Numbered from the stretch's first letter, positions 1 through 8,728 are shown. The stretch: 64,000 nucleotides of DNA from an uncultured Ectothiorhodospiraceae bacterium (GCA_947259415.1 CAMYMI010000018.1:1-64000), one strand, 5' to 3'. Notes: generated by a model not told the origin, from the sequence alone. A program made the numbers and translations.

Positions 1-330
1 CGGAATATCGATGGTCCCGTAAATCAATGCTCCACCGGTAACGAAAACCACGACGAGGGGTAACCAGGGCCTGTGTGTCGGAACTTTCTCTTCGTGATCC
101 TTGGTCAGCGCCAGTGTCGCCAGCATCAGTACGGTGGATATGCCGGCACCGACGGCGGCTTCCGTAAATGCGACATCTGCCGCGTCCAGGATCACGAACA
201 ACCCGGCGGACAACAGGCTGAACATCCCGAACAGCATGATCACGGCGAACAGGTTGCGTATTCTGTTGATGGCAATGGCCGTGATCGCCAGAAATGCCAG
301 CAGGATGATATCAACGAGGGTCTCGATCAC
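1..330 (-). CDS. DUF4040/MbhD-like subunit of Mnh (Mrp) Na+/H+ antiporter, partial
   Basis: The reading frame begins at a GTG at 330 and runs off the left edge, so only about 110 N-terminal residues are present. It is very hydrophobic, with at least three membrane helices (starting near residues 5, 28 and 87). The segment around residues 48-66, AADVAFTEAAVGAGISTVL, is typical of the MbhD/DUF4040 domain found next to MnhB in multi-subunit cation/proton antiporters. The GTG overlaps the stop of mnhG as GTGA, so the genes are translationally coupled. Family knowledge places this protein in the membrane arm of the Mrp complex. Its role here is uncertain because the upstream mnhF is broken. Confidence 0.8.
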   Translation of the reverse strand, partial: MIETLVDIILLAFLAITAIAINRIRNLFAVIMLFGMFSLLSAGLFVILDAADVAFTEAAVGAGISTVLMLATLALTKDHEEKVPTHRPWLPLVVVFVTGGALIYGTIDIP

Positions 331-650
331 CGGGACGCCTCACCCTTCCTGCCATCCAGTCTCGGTTTCAGACCTCCGTGCCGGGCGGCGTTGGCCAGGG
401 CGTGCGAGGCCGTCGGACTGGTAAAAAACAGAAACACAAAAATCAGGAATAGCTTGAAGCTGGCCAGGCTCAGTCCGGCCTGCAGACCCAGGCCGAACAG
501 GAACAGGGCGGCACACAGTGTGTCCGTGATACCCACTGCGTGCAGGCGGCTGTAAAAATCCGGAAAGCGGTGAATCCCGATACCACCGGCAACCCCGAGC
601 AGGGCGCCGCCGAGAATAGAGATCCAGCTGACTATGTCCAGTATCGTCAT
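327..650 (-). CDS. mnhG: Na+/H+ antiporter subunit G (MnhG/MrpG/PhaG)
   Basis: This 107-residue protein has three membrane helices and the signature of the MnhG family: a glycine-rich first helix, then IHRFPDFYSRLHAVGITDTL, then a hydrophobic stretch ending in TSPTASHALANAA. MnhG is a small subunit of the Mrp-type antiporter, which exports Na+ in exchange for protons across the inner membrane. The ATG overlaps the stop of mnhF as ATGA, and the stop overlaps the next gene as GTGA. The gene itself looks intact, although the operon upstream is damaged. Length matches the family. Confidence 0.9.
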   Translation of the reverse strand: MTILDIVSWISILGGALLGVAGGIGIHRFPDFYSRLHAVGITDTLCAALFLFGLGLQAGLSLASFKLFLIFVFLFFTSPTASHALANAARHGGLKPRLDGRKGEASR

Positions 651-887
651 TCGGTCGGTTGCCCCTGGTCAGCGTCCTCGCCGGAGGTATGGAAATTGCC
701 CTGCTCGACGAGTTTGAGAACCGCGACCACACCAATGAAACTGATCAGCGCATAAATGAGCGCGATATCGAGGATGTCGGTGCGCCCCGGCGAGAATCCG
801 GTCATAGACCGTTGGTCCCAGCAGTGCCCGCGCCAGCGCGAGTCCCATGGTGAGCAGAATGGCAAACGCGGCAACAGCGTAAATCAT
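647..887 (-). pseudogene. mnhF: Broken Na+/H+ antiporter subunit F (mnhF), internal deletion with frameshift
   Basis: The first 34 residues (from the ATG at 887) read as MnhF, up to GPTVYDRILAG. From about position 786 the family sequence resumes in another frame as RTDILDIALIYALISFIG and ends properly at 647, overlapping mnhG. Normal MnhF proteins have roughly 18-20 residues between these two blocks, forming part of a membrane helix. They are missing here, and the loss is not a multiple of three. Both ends keep their ATGA overlaps with mnhE and mnhG, so the gene was once normal. A sequencing or assembly fault is the main alternative to true decay. Confidence 0.8.
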
Positions 888-1381
888 TGGTCCCTGTCCA
901 CATGACTTATATCTTCAATATCATCCGGCACGCGACTTGCCATTTCGCCGCGGCCAAGGTCATCAGCACCCTGTTTCGACAACGAGTGAACCGTGATGGT
1001 GTCTTTACCCAGGTGGACACTGACCGTGCCGGGTGTCAGGGTGATGGAGTTCGCGTAGATCACACGACCGAGGTCGCTTCGTTGTGGCATGGGAAAATCA
1101 ACCATCTGCGGGCTAATCGACCGGCCAGGCCGGAGTATGCGACCTATGACATCGATGTTGGACTTGATTACCTGCACCATCAGATACGACCAGAATCGCA
1201 CCAGACTGGTCAAATGATGTATGGGGTGACTCTCGTGGTCGATTACGTCCATACGGTGGGCGATATACACGGTAAACACCACCGAGGCGATGCCCAGGGA
1301 TAGCAGCAGCGGCTCGCTATGCCCCGAAAGCCCGAACCACAGGATATACAGAAAAGCGGCAAGACTGATTATATGTTTCAC
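884..1381 (-). CDS. mnhE: Na+/H+ antiporter subunit E (MnhE/MrpE)
   Basis: From a GTG at 1381 this gives 165 residues beginning VKHIISLAAFLYILWFGLSG. It has two or three N-terminal membrane helices and a soluble C-terminal half containing the family block ANSITLTPGTVSVHL, followed by a histidine and acidic tail. MnhE is a membrane subunit of the Mrp antiporter. An upstream ATG at 1429 is in frame, but the extra residues do not resemble the family and they overlap the nhaD remnant. No Shine-Dalgarno sequence is visible before the GTG. Upstream DNA turns directly into the nhaD fragment, so the original promoter may be gone. The stop overlaps mnhF as ATGA. Confidence 0.85.
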   Translation of the reverse strand: MKHIISLAAFLYILWFGLSGHSEPLLLSLGIASVVFTVYIAHRMDVIDHESHPIHHLTSLVRFWSYLMVQVIKSNIDVIGRILRPGRSISPQMVDFPMPQRSDLGRVIYANSITLTPGTVSVHLGKDTITVHSLSKQGADDLGRGEMASRVPDDIEDISHVDRDQ

Positions 1382-1390
1382 TTGGCAGGT

Positions 1391-2042
1391 GTCCGGGTTT
1401 ACCGTTCTGGCTGGCCTTTTTCCTGTCACCGATCCTGGACAACCTCACCACGGCACTGGTCATGTGCGCGGTCATCCTCGCGGTCTGCAAGGATGACAAG
1501 CGCTGCATCGGCCTGGGCTGTATCAATGTGGTGGTCGCTGCCAATGCCGGCAGGGCCTTCTCGCCCATCGGCGACATCACCACCCCCATGGTCTGGCAAC
1601 AGGGCCTGGTCAGCTTCACCACCTTTTTCCTGCTGTTCTTCTATGGCGTGGTGCTGAGTGTCGGCGGACTGGGCTTCATCGGTTACCTGGGCATGGTCTT
1701 CCAGGCCATGTACCTCGACATCGGACCGACCTTCGCCAACGTCACGGTGGAATTCCTCTCGGCCATCGTGGACAATATCCCGGTGATGTTCGCGGTGTTG
1801 TCCATGAATCCAGACATGCCCTTAGGCACTGGCTACTGGTAACGCTGACGGCAGGTGTGGGCGGCAGTATGCTGTCGATCGGGTCTGCCGCCGGGGTCGC
1901 GCTGATGGGCCAGGCGCGCGGCAAGTACACCTTCTTCGGCCACCTCAAGTGGTCACCGGTGATCCTGCTGGCTTACGCCGCGAGCATCGTCGTCCACATG
2001 TGGATCAATGCAGACACCTTCAACATCCCCATCACCGGCTGA
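1391..2042 (+). pseudogene. nhaD: Remnant of Na+/H+ antiporter NhaD: 5' truncated, internally deleted, frameshifted
   Basis: Recognisable NhaD blocks occur in order. LSPILDNLTTALVMCAVILA and INVVVAANAGRAFSPIGDIT start near 1423, then FFYGVVLSVGGLGFIGYLG near 1636, then SAIVDNIPVMFAVLSMNPDM near 1759. The frame then shifts, and WLLVTLTAGVGGSMLSIGSA continues from about 1828 to the stop at 2042. Normal NhaD is roughly 480 residues; here the N-terminal part and a large central section are missing. Restoring one base near 1825 would rejoin the last two blocks (GHWLLV). NhaD exchanges Na+ or Li+ for protons. With a missing start and three lesions it cannot be functional as read. Confidence 0.88.
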
Positions 2043-2065
2043 CCCGGATACCGGCTGACAGGCGA

Positions 2066-2779
2066 CTACTCCTCCAGCCGGCGCCAGACACTCATGCCCT
2101 TACAGGCCTTGTCGATGGCATCCAGGCGCGCCAGATGGGCTCGCTGCTCCGCTTCGCTGGCGTCAATGACCCGCAGACGCGGTCGGTCTGCAGGCAGGCG
2201 CCGTATGGCCTGGCCCTGCTCGCCATGCGAGTCACTGCGACTGTCCAGTGACAGACTGGCCTGACCGCCGGTCATGGTCAGGTAAACATCGGCCAGGATC
2301 TCGGCGTCGAGCAGTGCTCCATGCAGCTCGCGCTGTGAATTGTCTATCTCATAACGCTTGCAGAGTGCATCCAGGTTGTTGCGCTGCCCGGGATGTTGCC
2401 GGCGCGCCATCGCCAGGGTATCCACGACACTGCAATGGTCTGCAACCCTTCCTGTACCGTTCTCCAGCAGGGAGAATTCATGATCGATGAAACCGACATC
2501 AAACGGTGCATTGTGGATGACCAGCTCCGCCCCGCGGATGAATTCGAGAAATTCGTCTGCAATGTCGGCAAAGCGTGGCTTGTCGGCAAGAAACTCGTTG
2601 CTGATGCCATGCACCTCCATGGCGCCGGCATCAATTTCACGTTCCGGCTGGATGTACTGGTGATAGGTGTTACCGGTAATGCCCCGGTTCACCAGTTCGA
2701 CACAGCCGATTTCGATAATGCGGTGTCCGTCGGAGGGTTCCAGCCCGGTGGTCTCGGTATCGAGTACGATCTGTCTCAT
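2066..2779 (-). CDS. dnaQ: DNA polymerase III epsilon subunit, 3'-5' proofreading exonuclease
   Basis: This 237-residue DEDDh exonuclease removes misincorporated bases as part of the Pol III core with DnaE. The Exo I motif is at the N-terminus (DTETTGLEP). Exo II is HNAPFDVGFIDHE near residue 95. Exo III contains HGALLDAEILADVYL near residue 155, with the catalytic histidine and aspartate. Just after the domain is QASLSL, which fits the sliding-clamp-binding consensus of epsilon subunits. The C-terminal part would bind the alpha subunit. It lies downstream of rnhA on the same strand, as in many gammaproteobacteria, but 163 bases away with a palindromic repeat in between. Confidence 0.96.
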   Translation of the reverse strand: MRQIVLDTETTGLEPSDGHRIIEIGCVELVNRGITGNTYHQYIQPEREIDAGAMEVHGISNEFLADKPRFADIADEFLEFIRGAELVIHNAPFDVGFIDHEFSLLENGTGRVADHCSVVDTLAMARRQHPGQRNNLDALCKRYEIDNSQRELHGALLDAEILADVYLTMTGGQASLSLDSRSDSHGEQGQAIRRLPADRPRLRVIDASEAEQRAHLARLDAIDKACKGMSVWRRLEE

Positions 2780-2811
2780 AACTGTTCCTGGTCTGGTTCA
2801 CTCAAAATCTA

Positions 2812-2940
2812 TCGCAGAGACGCGGAGAGCACAGAGTGAAATAATTTCAAAAAGAAAAAAGTAACCATGTATGTTTGACGGTTTCGAAGATTCTTTTTAC
2901 ATCAAAATCTTTTCTCGGCGCCTCCGCGTCTCTGCGGTAA
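2812..2940. repeat. Dispersed palindromic repeat, copy R1
   Basis: The left end reads CGCAGAGACGCGGAG (from 2813) and the right end CTCCGCGTCTCTGCGGTAA (to 2940), giving a near-perfect inverted repeat of about 15 bases around an AT-rich core of roughly 90 bases. It fills the gap between rnhA and dnaQ and ends three bases from the rnhA stop codon. The ends resemble the other copies at 11599-11745 and 56471-56864, but the core is not obviously shared. I saw no coding capacity. Confidence 0.8.
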
Positions 2941-2942
2941 TA

Positions 2943-3395
2943 TTACTGCGTGCCAGTCAGCAGCAGCTCGTCGATGGCCTGATTGGCGAGCGCATCCGCC
3001 TGCTCGTTCTCCGGATGGCCGCTATGGCCACGAACCCATTCCCACTGGATATCATGCCCCACGATGGCCACATCCAGACGCCGCCACAGATCGGCGTTTT
3101 TTACCGGTTTTCTGGAGGCCGTTTTCCAGCCGCGTTTCTTCCAGTTGGGCAGCCATTCGGTAATGCCCTTCTGCAGGTACTGCGAATCCGTTGTCAGCCT
3201 GACCCGGCAGTGACGATTCAGGCTTTCCAGTGCCATGATCGCGGCCATGAGTTCCATGCGGTTGTTGGTGGTCATTGGCTCTGCACCATAGAGGGTCTTC
3301 TCATGGCCCTTGTAACGCAGCACCGCACCCCAGCCACCCGGTCCCGGGTTGCCGCGACAGGCGCCATCGGTGTAGACCTCCGTTTCAGCCGGCAC
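2943..3395 (-). CDS. rnhA: Ribonuclease HI
   Basis: This 150-residue enzyme cleaves the RNA strand of RNA:DNA hybrids, for example in R-loops and Okazaki primers. It contains the N-terminal [19 protein letters not shown] with the first catalytic aspartate, [14 protein letters not shown] with the catalytic glutamate, LTTDSQYL with the next aspartate, and [18 protein letters not shown] with the final histidine and aspartate. The basic handle region ([12 protein letters not shown]) is present. The ATG lies inside the end of the upstream methyltransferase gene, overlapping by 11 bases. The order methyltransferase-rnhA-dnaQ matches the E. coli yafS-rnhA-dnaQ region. Confidence 0.97.
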   Translation of the reverse strand: MPAETEVYTDGACRGNPGPGGWGAVLRYKGHEKTLYGAEPMTTNNRMELMAAIMALESLNRHCRVRLTTDSQYLQKGITEWLPNWKKRGWKTASRKPVKNADLWRRLDVAIVGHDIQWEWVRGHSGHPENEQADALANQAIDELLLTGTQ

Positions 3396-4170
3396 GCCGC
3401 AGATTTCTCTGGCTGGAGCTCGGAACGCTCACCGGGAACAGCTGCCGTGACCTGCCGCGGCCGGCCTTGATGGCTGTCATGATCATGGTGCGTTTTCTGG
3501 CGACCAGAATATAGGACCCGGCCAGCAGCATCCGGCCATGCGACGTACGGGGCTCGAGGAACTGGAGTTTCGCCAGCAGGCGGGTGTTCTGCACGGGCGG
3601 GCGGTGAAACAGAAAACGGCTCTCCAGGGTGTCGAAGCCAAGCAGACTGAGCCAGTCCTTGATGCGGTGCATGCTCATGAATCGACCCGACCAGGGCATT
3701 TCCCTGGAGCGTCGTGACAGGACCCGTCGCACACCCCAGAGGCTGCGCGGATTGAAGCCCAGGATGACCAGGTGACCATCGGGTATCAGGCTGCGATCAG
3801 CCTCTCGCAGGACCTGGTGCGGATCCGGGGTCATCTCGAGGGTATGCGGCAAGATAATGGCGTCCACGGTATCAGTCATCACCGGCCAGGACTCGGTTTC
3901 TCCGATCAAGCCCGCATCCGTCAGTGGGTCAGTGTGGATACGCTGCACCACGCGGTGCGGAATCCGGCTGGCGGTCAGTGTACAGTCATCCCAGGGAGGA
4001 TCGACCACTATCAGGTGGTAGCCAAAGATATTCGGGAGCTGCTCCGCCAGGGCGGAGAACTCGGCCTCGGCCAGCAGGCGCCCTAAGGGGCGTCGATACC
4101 ACCGGCGCAGGGACAAGGCCCGCAGGGGCACTGACGATGCCGTATTCATTGCCGTAAAATCATACCGCAT
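3385..4170 (-). CDS. yafS: YafS-like class I SAM-dependent methyltransferase
   Basis: This protein of up to 261 residues resembles E. coli YafS along its length: an N-terminal [10 protein letters not shown] segment, [18 protein letters not shown], the strand [19 protein letters not shown], then [12 protein letters not shown] and a C-terminal YILVARKR. The methyltransferase-11-type fold is clear, but the glycine-rich SAM motif I is weak, as in YafS itself. The substrate is unknown. Two in-frame ATGs are possible, at 4170 and 4149, and neither has a strong ribosome binding site. It is followed by rnhA with an overlap and is divergent from mltD. In E. coli gloB lies between yafS and mltD; it is absent here. 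Confidence 0.82.
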   Translation of the reverse strand: MRYDFTAMNTASSVPLRALSLRRWYRRPLGRLLAEAEFSALAEQLPNIFGYHLIVVDPPWDDCTLTASRIPHRVVQRIHTDPLTDAGLIGETESWPVMTDTVDAIILPHTLEMTPDPHQVLREADRSLIPDGHLVILGFNPRSLWGVRRVLSRRSREMPWSGRFMSMHRIKDWLSLLGFDTLESRFLFHRPPVQNTRLLAKLQFLEPRTSHGRMLLAGSYILVARKRTMIMTAIKAGRGRSRQLFPVSVPSSSQRNLRRAG

Positions 4171-4270
4171 CTGGCATCCGGATGCCGCTCTGACGCCTGC
4201 AACCCTGGCGGATGTTGACCGTGCCCGGTCAGCCTGTCAGCATACCTGCGGGGCCCCGTGATGCGCTAAA

Positions 4271-4302
4271 TGTGATCTGCGTCACACTCTTCTCCTTATA
4301 AC
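4271..4302 (+). promoter_or_regulatory. CRP/Vfr-like palindrome and candidate -10 box upstream of mltD
   Basis: TGTGATCTGCGTCACA at 4271-4286 matches the CRP core half-sites TGTGA and TCACA with the standard six-base spacer. A TATAAC hexamer at 4297-4302 would serve as a -10 box for mltD, which starts at 4331. The palindrome would then be centred near -31 and cover the -35 region, an arrangement more typical of repression than activation. The site also lies about 100 bases upstream of the divergent yafS-like gene. No experimental support; binding is inferred from sequence alone. Confidence 0.55.
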
Positions 4303-4330
4303 GATCGAGCCATGTATTCATAATAAATCA

Positions 4331-5893
4331 ATGAGTACCAGCAGCTTAACATCGACGTTCGTCCTCATCCTGCTGTTGACGGGATGCGCATCGCTGGACA
4401 AAACCACATCACGCCCGGAAATCCCGGAACAGCCCGCCGCCAGCACCCTGGAGGATCAGTCACCGGAGCAAGCCCCGTCAGATGGCCCGGACGATACGCC
4501 CCGGGTTGAGGCTGCCCGGCAGCCTGTACAAGCAGCCTCGATCGATATCTGGGACCAAATTCGGAGCGGTTTCAGACTTCCCGACAAACACAAGGCGTCG
4601 GTGAAGCGTCATATCCGCAACTATAGGTTGAACACCCGCAGCATCGAGCGTTCATTCGAGCGCGGTGAACCCTACCTGGCCTATATTTACTACGAAGTGG
4701 ACAAGCTCGGTTTCCCCACCGAAATCGCCCTGCTGCCGTTTATCGAAAGCAGTTTTAATCCTCACGCCCGTTCACCCGAACGGGCGGCCGGCCTGTGGCA
4801 GTTCATTCCACGCACGGCCAGGCACTACGGTCTGAAGCAGGACTGGTGGTATGACGGACGCCGCGACGTGGTGGCCTCGACCCGGGCCGCGCTGGAACAC
4901 CTTGACAAACTGCACCGGGAGTTCAGCGGTGACTGGTTACTGGCCCTGGCCGCCTACAATGCCGGGGGGGCGACAGTACGCAGGGCCATCAGAAAAAATC
5001 GCCGAGCCGGCAAACCCGTTGATTTCTGGCACCTCGAGCTGCCACGTGAAACCGTGGGCTACGTACCCAGACTGCTGGCTATCAGCGCCATTGTCGCGGC
5101 AGCGGAGGACTACGGGGTAGATCTGACCCCGCTCGACGAGGAGCCCCGGTTCACGGTCATCGATATACCCGGCCAACTCAACCTCGAGATAGCCGCCGAG
5201 TTGGCGGGCATGGAGGTCAAGGAGCTGCAGCAGCTGAATCCAGGCTATCACCGCTGGGCCACCCATCCGGAGGGTCCTCACCAACTCGCCATACCACAGG
5301 AGAAATCCGCCACATTCCAGCAGAACCTTGCGTCGCTGCCGGCCTCGGAACGGATGAAATGGGTGCGTCACAAGATCCGGTCCGGTGAAACACTCAGTCA
5401 TATCGCCCGCCGCTATGACACCACTGTCCCGGTACTACGCGCCAGCAACAGGCTGCGTAGCAATACCATCCGCGCCGGCCGCCACCTCCTGGTGCCGGTT
5501 GCATCAAGGACCCCGGTTCGCCATGCTGGGCTGGACGCGGATCCGGATAGCGATACAGCAGGCAATGAAATGCGCTATCGCGTTGACGCGGGTGACAATC
5601 TCTGGACGATTGCGCGACGCAGCGGAGTCAGTATTCGCGAGCTGGCGTTGTGGAACGACCTCGATCCGGGCGCCTATCTCAGGCCCGGGCAGGTACTTGT
5701 CACCCGGCAGGATGACGCGGCGCACCATCCATTCAGCTACACCGTGCGCAAGGGCGACTCGTTGTTCCTGATATCGAGAAAGTTCAAGGTCAGCATCGCG
5801 GATCTGAGGGCATGGAACACCCTTCCGAAAGGGAAATACCTGCAGCCGGGCCAACGCCTCCGGCTCTTCATCAACAGCCCGCAGGGCACCTGA
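4331..5893 (+). CDS. mltD: Membrane-bound lytic murein transglycosylase D
   Basis: This 520-residue periplasmic lipoprotein cleaves peptidoglycan glycan strands with formation of 1,6-anhydro-muropeptides. A signal peptide ends in the lipobox LTGC (Cys19). A low-complexity Pro/Glu linker follows. The SLT domain spans about residues 110-260, with catalytic Glu139 in PFIESSFNP and the family blocks AAGLWQFIPRTARHYGL and ALAAYNAGGATV. Three C-terminal LysM repeats (from about residues 350, 415 and 470) bind peptidoglycan; E. coli MltD has two. There is no evident Shine-Dalgarno before the ATG at 4331. The upstream region holds a CRP-like site. Confidence 0.95.
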   Translation: MSTSSLTSTFVLILLLTGCASLDKTTSRPEIPEQPAASTLEDQSPEQAPSDGPDDTPRVEAARQPVQAASIDIWDQIRSGFRLPDKHKASVKRHIRNYRLNTRSIERSFERGEPYLAYIYYEVDKLGFPTEIALLPFIESSFNPHARSPERAAGLWQFIPRTARHYGLKQDWWYDGRRDVVASTRAALEHLDKLHREFSGDWLLALAAYNAGGATVRRAIRKNRRAGKPVDFWHLELPRETVGYVPRLLAISAIVAAAEDYGVDLTPLDEEPRFTVIDIPGQLNLEIAAELAGMEVKELQQLNPGYHRWATHPEGPHQLAIPQEKSATFQQNLASLPASERMKWVRHKIRSGETLSHIARRYDTTVPVLRASNRLRSNTIRAGRHLLVPVASRTPVRHAGLDADPDSDTAGNEMRYRVDAGDNLWTIARRSGVSIRELALWNDLDPGAYLRPGQVLVTRQDDAAHHPFSYTVRKGDSLFLISRKFKVSIADLRAWNTLPKGKYLQPGQRLRLFINSPQGT

Positions 5894-5955
5894 AAAGGTC
5901 CGAAGGATAGCACAATAAGCTGCTGCCGACCCTGCAGGCAACGCCTGGATACAGG

Positions 5956-7458
5956 CTATGCCTCGGGCCGCATGTGCGGAAACAACAGCACGTCGCGAAT
6001 CGATGCGGAATCAGTAAACAGCATCACCAGCCGGTCGATACCGATGCCCTCGCCGGCAGTCGGTGGCATACCGTGCTCCAGCGCACGGATGTAGTCGGCA
6101 TCGAAGTGCATGGCCTCAAGGTCACCCGCCTCTTTCTCCTGGACCTGCCTGCGGAAACGCTCGGCCTGGTCCTCGGCATCGTTGAGTTCGGAGAACCCGT
6201 TGGCAATCTCGCGCCCGCCGACAAAGAACTCGAAACGGTCAGTGACGAACGGGTCATTGTCATTGCGCCGTGCCAGCGGCGACACCTCGGTCGGATAGGC
6301 GGTGATGAAGGTGGGATCTGTTAACCGCCCTTCCACGGTCTTCTCGAAGATCTCGATCTGCACCTTGCCCAGGCCAAAGCTGTCCTTCAGCAGGATCCCG
6401 AGTCCATCGGCAACCGTGTGCGCCTTGTCCAGGTCATCAATGTCGGCTGGCGTGAGATCCGGATTGAAATGCAGGATGGAATCACGCACGCTCATGCGCC
6501 GGAACGGCCGACCGAAATCGTACACCTCGCCCTGGCATTCAACCCTGGTGGTGCCCAGCAGGTCTGACGCCATACTGACCAGCAGGTCCTCGGTCAGGTC
6601 CATCAGGTCATTATAGTCCGCGTAGGCCTGGTAGAACTCCAGCATGGTGAACTCCGGGTTGTGGCGTGTCGACAGGCCCTCGTTGCGGAAATTCCGGTTG
6701 ATCTCGTAGACCCGCTCATAGCCACCGACTACCAGGCGTTTGAGGTACAACTCGGGGGCGATACGCAGGAACAGGTCCATGTCGAGGGCATGGTGGTAAG
6801 TGGAAAACGGCCGTGCCGCGGCACCGCCCGGTATGGCCTGCATCATCGGGGTTTCCACCTCGAGGTAGTCACGCTCATTGAGGTAGTGGCGGATGTATTG
6901 CACGATGCGACTGCGCATTTTGAACGTTTTACGCGAAACCTCGTTCATGATGAGATCGATGTAGCGCTGCCGGTAACGGGTCTCCTGGTCCGCCAGGCCA
7001 TGATATTTTTCCGGCAGGGGCCGCAGTGACTTGGTCAGGATCCGGACCGTCTCGACGCGCACCGACAACTCACCGGTCCTGGTTTTGAACAGCACCCCCT
7101 CGGCGCCCACGATGTCGCCGATGTCCCAGGTCTTGAAATCCTTGTAGACTCCCTCAGGCAGGGCATCGCGCTGCAGGAACAGCTGGATACGCCCGGACAT
7201 ATCCTGCACCTGGGCGAAGCTAGCCTTACCCATGATGCGCTTGGCCATAAGACGCCCGGCAACCTTGACCCGGATCGGGCTGGCCTCGAGGATCGCGTTT
7301 TCCTGTTCATCGTATTCGGCATGCAATTCACCGGCGATGGCATCACGGCGGAAGTCATTGGGGAAGGCATTGCCGGCTTCGCGCAAGGCATTCAGCTTGG
7401 CGCGTCGCTGGGCTATGAGGGCATTTTCGTCCTGGTCTGTCATGGTCTTTCTGTTCAT
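5956..7458 (-). CDS. lysS: Lysyl-tRNA synthetase, class II
   Basis: This 500-residue cytoplasmic enzyme charges tRNA-Lys. An OB-fold anticodon-binding domain (about residues 60-165, with [20 protein letters not shown]) precedes the class II catalytic core. Motif 2 is [20 protein letters not shown], and motif 3 at the C-terminus contains [13 protein letters not shown] with the ATP-binding arginine. The length is standard. An alternative ATG at 7443 is in frame. It follows prfB on the same strand, the order seen in E. coli and Xanthomonas (prfB-lysS). Confidence 0.97.
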   Translation of the reverse strand: MNRKTMTDQDENALIAQRRAKLNALREAGNAFPNDFRRDAIAGELHAEYDEQENAILEASPIRVKVAGRLMAKRIMGKASFAQVQDMSGRIQLFLQRDALPEGVYKDFKTWDIGDIVGAEGVLFKTRTGELSVRVETVRILTKSLRPLPEKYHGLADQETRYRQRYIDLIMNEVSRKTFKMRSRIVQYIRHYLNERDYLEVETPMMQAIPGGAAARPFSTYHHALDMDLFLRIAPELYLKRLVVGGYERVYEINRNFRNEGLSTRHNPEFTMLEFYQAYADYNDLMDLTEDLLVSMASDLLGTTRVECQGEVYDFGRPFRRMSVRDSILHFNPDLTPADIDDLDKAHTVADGLGILLKDSFGLGKVQIEIFEKTVEGRLTDPTFITAYPTEVSPLARRNDNDPFVTDRFEFFVGGREIANGFSELNDAEDQAERFRRQVQEKEAGDLEAMHFDADYIRALEHGMPPTAGEGIGIDRLVMLFTDSASIRDVLLFPHMRPEA

Positions 7459-7552
7459 GTTACAAGTTGCCCGGATACAGCCAGCACAACCCGGTACGGA
7501 TTAACACGTTCCCGGATCAAGGCCAGCTGGCCTGCCTCCGGGTACCAAGGTA

Positions 7553-8651
7553 TCACAGGCCGCTTTTCAGGCTGGCCTCGATGAACTGGTCGAGGTCACC
7601 ATCGAGCACCGCCTGGGTATTGCCCACCTCGATCCCGGTACGCAGGTCCTTGATACGGGACTGGTCCAGCACATAGGAGCGGATCTGGCTGCCCCAGCCG
7701 ATGTCCGACTTGGTCTCCTCCAGGGCCTGCTGGTCCGCACTGCGCTTCTGCATCTCCAGTTCATAGAGCTTGGACTTGAGCTGCTTCATCGCCGTTGCCT
7801 TGTTCTTGTGCTGGGAGCGATCGTTCTGGCACTGCACCACAATACCGCTGGGTGCATGGGTAATACGCACCGCCGACTCCGTGCGGTTCACATGCTGGCC
7901 GCCCGCTCCGCTGGCGCGATAGACATCGATGCGCAGGTCTGCCGGATTGATATCGATCTCGAAATCATCGGCGATTTCCGGTGAGACGAACACCGCGGCA
8001 AACGAGGTGTGGCGCCGGTTGCCGGAATCGAACGGTGATTTTCTCACCAGCCGGTGAACCCCGGTCTCGGTACGCAGCCAGCCGAACGCATAGTCACCCT
8101 CGAACTTGACCGTGGCACTCTTGATGCCGGCGACTTCACCCGGTGAGACCTCGATCAGTTCGGTCTTGAATCCGTGGCGCTCCCCCCAGCGCAGGAACAT
8201 GCGCAGCAGCATCTCGGCCCAGTCCTGGGCCTCGGTGCCACCGGAACCGGACTGGATATCGAGAAACGCACTGGCCGCGTCCATCTCCCCGGAGAACATG
8301 CGGCGGAACTCCAACTGGGCGATCTCCGCCTCCAGTCGGCTGACATCGGCTGCGATCTCCTCCACACTGGCCGCATCGTCCTCCTCCGCCGCGATCTCCA
8401 GCAGTTCCCCGGCATCCTGCAGGGACTGGGCCATGTTGCCCAGCGTCAGCACGATCTCTTCCAGACGCGCACGCTCACGCCCCAGTTTCTGGGCGCGTTC
8501 CGGATCATTCCAGATGTCGGGGGCTTCCAGTTCGCGAACGACCTCGGTCAGGCGCTCGCGCTTGGCATCGAGGTCAAAGATACCCCCTGAGGGTCGCGGC
8601 ACGCCCGTCGAGGTCTTTGATCATTGCCCGTATTGGACTCAGGTCTAGCAT
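7553..8651 (-). CDS. prfB: Peptide chain release factor 2, with programmed +1 frameshift
   Basis: RF2 recognises UGA and UAA stop codons and releases the nascent chain. The gene starts at the ATG at 8651, reads 25 codons to AGG GGG TAT CTT, and meets an in-frame TGA at 8576-8574. Skipping the T at 8576 brings the reading into the long frame (GAC CTC GAT) and gives 365 residues, the same as E. coli RF2. The AGGGGG just upstream is the internal Shine-Dalgarno that stimulates the shift, and CTT-TGA-C is the canonical slippery site. The SPF stop-recognition tripeptide and the GGQ catalytic motif ([14 protein letters not shown]) are present. The frameshift autoregulates RF2 levels. Confidence 0.97.
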
Positions 8652-8728
8652 GTTAACCCGCTGTAAGGCAGAAGAATTTGCAGCGCGACATCATACCTCT
8701 CTTGGCCGATAGAAACTACCGGTGACCG

